The notes below the pieces were generated by a model, which had not been told where the DNA came from, ran no database searches, and saw nothing but the letters and a program-made list of their open reading frames with translations. 8,111 bases of DNA from Acidobacteriota bacterium (lineage in GTDB: Bacteria; Acidobacteriota; Blastocatellia; Pyrinomonadales; Pyrinomonadaceae): contig CAUJFK010000238.1 of the NCBI GenBank assembly GCA_963169175.1, positions 1 to 8,111 on the forward strand. Direction: 5' to 3'. This document shows, piece after piece, positions 6,215-8,111 of the stretch (positions within the stretch are counted from its first letter, which is position 1; each line of letters begins with the position of its first letter). Position numbers and translations under genes: made by a program.

Positions 6215-7702
6215 ATGGATAATTTTGAAGAATTTTTGCGGGCTTCGACGGAAGCCAATGTGATACCGGTTATCGAAACGATGCCGGCGGATCTGCTGAC
6301 GCCGCTCGCGGTCTATCTGAAGCTGGCCGAGGACGAAACTGAATCGTTCCTTTTGGAATCGGTCGAGGGCGGCGAAACTTTGGCTCGCTACTCCTTTGTC
6401 GGTGCCGATCCATGGTTCAGCATTTCGGGCAACAACGAGCGGCTCATACGGCGCGACACCTCAGGTTCGGCGGCGATCGAGATGCCGATGATCGATTTTC
6501 TACGCGATCATTTTCAACGGTATCGTCTTCACGAACGCGAAGACCTTCCGAGTTTTGCGGGTGGTGCCATCGGGTCACTTGAATTCGGATGTGCCGCCTG
6601 GTTCGAGCCAAGTTTGACGAAGTGCATCGAGCAGGGTGAGCACGAGGCGGAGCTTATGTTCTGCCGCACGATCGTCGCGTTCGATCACGCCAAGCAGCTC
6701 ATAAAGATCGTATCGCTCGCGTTCGTCGATGAGGCAAACGGCGAATTGCAACAGATCAAAGGCCTTTATGATTCGGCTGTAAATGAGGTTTTGGCAATAC
6801 GAAATAAGCTTGGATCGGGAACTCTCAACGTTCCGCACAATGCCGGCACGACAACAAACCGCGAACGCACGTCAAACTTCAAGAAAGCTGACTTTGAGGC
6901 CGCGGTCCGTTCCGTTAAGGAATATATTGCCGCGGGCGATGTCTATCAGATCGCACTTTCGCAACGCTTTCTCCGGCCGACACAGGCGTCGGCGGTCGCA
7001 ATTTATCGTGCCGTTCGCTCGCTGAATCCATCTCCGTACATGTTCCTGATCAAGGTGAATGGCCGTTCGATTATCGGGGCCTCGCCGGAAATGCTGCTCC
7101 GCTGCCGCGGCCGCGAGATGGAATATCGCCCGATCGCCGGCACACGGCCGCGTGGAAAAACCGCGGATGAGGACACAAAACTCGCCGAAGAAATGCGGGC
7201 GGACCCAAAAGAGGTGGCCGAGCATTTGATGTTGGTCGATCTCGGCCGCAATGATCTGGGACGGGTTGCCGAATACGGCTCGGTCAAGGTAGCCACCCTG
7301 ATGGCCGTCGAAAAATATTCGCATGTTCAGCATCTGGTTACCTATCTAACCGCCAAACTACGCGCCGGGCTCGACCGGTTTGATGCACTTGCAGCCTGCT
7401 TTCCGGCGGGAACAGTGTCAGGAGCGCCAAAGGTCCGGGCTGTCGAGATCATCAGCGAACTTGAACCAACACCACGAGGTGTTTATTCAGGCGCGGTCGG
7501 CTATTTTGACTATTCGGGCAATATCGATACCTGCATCGCCATTCGCACAATGGTGCTTGAGAATGGTGTGGCGACAGTACAGGTGGGTGCCGGCATAGTC
7601 GCGGATTCCGATCCGGCATCGGAATATCAGGAGACGGAGAACAAGGCCGCCGCGTTGCTGCGGGCGATCGAGATAGCGGAGGACGTAAACCGTCCTACGT
7701 AG
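6215..7702 (+). CDS. trpE: Anthranilate synthase component I
   Basis: A 495-residue chorismate-using subunit that makes anthranilate from chorismate with ammonia supplied by a TrpG glutaminase, the first committed step of tryptophan synthesis. L-L-E-S-V-E-G-G-E near residues 46-54 and N-P-S-P-Y-M-F at 271-277 are the regions that form the tryptophan feedback site in known TrpE, so feedback inhibition is expected. The chorismate-binding domain has I-A-G-T-R-P-R-G (307-314), L-V-D-L-G-R-N-D-L-G-R-V (340-351), E-K-Y-S-H-V-Q-H-L (366-374), F-P-A-G-T-V-S-G-A-P-K (396-406) and G-A-G-I-V-A-D-S-D-P (458-467). I chose ATG 6215 over an in-frame TTG at 6209, which lies inside the terminator T-tract; no well-spaced Shine-Dalgarno exists for either. 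The usual G-Y-x-G-Y-D segment is divergent (G-S-L-E-F-G). No trpG follows directly: trpD starts 20 nt downstream. Confidence 0.96.
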   Translation: MDNFEEFLRASTEANVIPVIETMPADLLTPLAVYLKLAEDETESFLLESVEGGETLARYSFVGADPWFSISGNNERLIRRDTSGSAAIEMPMIDFLRDHFQRYRLHEREDLPSFAGGAIGSLEFGCAAWFEPSLTKCIEQGEHEAELMFCRTIVAFDHAKQLIKIVSLAFVDEANGELQQIKGLYDSAVNEVLAIRNKLGSGTLNVPHNAGTTTNRERTSNFKKADFEAAVRSVKEYIAAGDVYQIALSQRFLRPTQASAVAIYRAVRSLNPSPYMFLIKVNGRSIIGASPEMLLRCRGREMEYRPIAGTRPRGKTADEDTKLAEEMRADPKEVAEHLMLVDLGRNDLGRVAEYGSVKVATLMAVEKYSHVQHLVTYLTAKLRAGLDRFDALAACFPAGTVSGAPKVRAVEIISELEPTPRGVYSGAVGYFDYSGNIDTCIAIRTMVLENGVATVQVGAGIVADSDPASEYQETENKAAALLRAIEIAEDVNRPT

Positions 7703-7722
7703 GCTGCGGTTCGATATAAACG

Positions 7723-8111
7723 ATGTCTATCCAGGTCCTGACCAAAACACTCGAAGCCTTTCGCACCGGGCGCGATATTGAGCACGGCGACGCCGAAGCG
7801 CTTCTCGATGCATTGATCGACGAGCGCGACGAGACATTGCTATCCGATGTTTTCCACGCGTGGGATCACAAGGGCATTGCCGGGGACGAGATATATTCGA
7901 TCGCAAAGATCATGCTCGATCGATGTACAAAGGTGAATTCGAGGCACACGACGTTCGTCGATATCGTTGGCACAGGCGGCAGCCGTGCAAAAACATTCAA
8001 TGTTTCGACAGCCGCCGCGTTCGTCGTGGCCGGTGCGGGCATTCCGGTTGCAAAACACGGCAACCGGGCTGCGACCAGCAATTCAGGTAGTGCGGATGTG
8101 TTGTCAGAGCT
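7723..8111 (+). CDS. trpD: Anthranilate phosphoribosyltransferase, N-terminal part cut by the right window edge
   Basis: An open frame of 129 complete codons from ATG 7723 runs off the window. The helical N-terminal domain (about 1-75) is followed by the phosphoribosyl-pyrophosphate site F-V-D-I-V-G-T-G-G-S (78-87), K-T-F-N-V-S-T at 90-96, and V-A-K-H-G-N-R at 109-115. It then reads S-G-S-A-D-V-L at 121-127. This order is diagnostic for TrpD, which transfers the phosphoribosyl group from PRPP to anthranilate, the second step of tryptophan synthesis. The glycine-rich loop reads G-T-G-G-S-R where many homologues have G-T-G-G-D-G. The gene lies 20 nt after trpE, so the two form an operon controlled by the upstream attenuator. 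It is not fused to a TrpG domain at its N-terminus, unlike the enterobacterial TrpGD fusion. The Shine-Dalgarno is weak. Confidence 0.95.
   Translation, partial: MSIQVLTKTLEAFRTGRDIEHGDAEALLDALIDERDETLLSDVFHAWDHKGIAGDEIYSIAKIMLDRCTKVNSRHTTFVDIVGTGGSRAKTFNVSTAAAFVVAGAGIPVAKHGNRAATSNSGSADVLSE

Noticed and set aside
6209..6217. TTG start for trpE at 6209
   Set aside because: The TTG is inside the terminator T-tract; the in-frame ATG at 6215 is a better start and removes only two residues.
6872..7333. 153-codon minus-strand ORF
   Set aside because: It is antisense to the conserved chorismate-binding domain of trpE and is explained by codon bias.
7840..8090. Several 71-76 codon ORFs on both strands at the right edge
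   Set aside because: They are in wrong frames over trpD, which runs off the window and has unambiguous motifs.

Overview
This window looks like a chromosomal housekeeping segment of a free-living bacterium with moderate GC content. The mix of gene families, including a PA-domain M28 peptidase, an archaeal-style KMSKS loop in ArgRS and a stand-alone LarC, would fit Acidobacteriota (Blastocatellia-like). That placement is an inference from general family resemblance, not from a search.

Layout. A minus-strand block fills the left half. In transcription order it is larC (nickel-pincer cofactor cyclometallase), folE (GTP cyclohydrolase I), a secreted M28-family metallopeptidase, a 48-codon Phd/YefM-like antitoxin-type gene, and the first 26 codons of metG (methionyl-tRNA synthetase), cut by the left edge. 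A divergent intergenic region at 3860-3980 separates this block from a plus-strand block. It carries a perfect TATAAT box and an inverted repeat. The plus-strand block is argS (arginyl-tRNA synthetase), a 224-nt leader, trpE (anthranilate synthase component I), and the 5' part of trpD (anthranilate phosphoribosyltransferase), cut by the right edge. Three of these coding regions (partial metG, partial trpD and the antitoxin-like gene) plus a leader peptide are short or truncated by the window edges and would be missed by a simple length-filtered ORF scan.

The most interesting element is the argS-trpE intergenic region. It reads as a complete ribosome-mediated transcription attenuator. It encodes a 38-codon leader peptide with three Trp codons in five (W-R-W-S-W), a hairpin overlapping those codons, an intrinsic terminator ending 4 nt before the trpE ATG, and a 10-bp alternative pairing that would make an antiterminator. 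An extra hairpin sits between the two switching segments with the leader stop codon in its apical loop. Low charged tRNA-Trp should stall the ribosome on the Trp codons, free segment 2 to pair with segment 3, and allow transcription into trpE-trpD. TrpE also keeps the residues typical of Trp feedback inhibition, so the pathway appears to be controlled at both the RNA and enzyme levels.

No CRISPR array, tRNA, rRNA, insertion sequence or phage gene was seen. No stretch over 300 bases lacks a gene.
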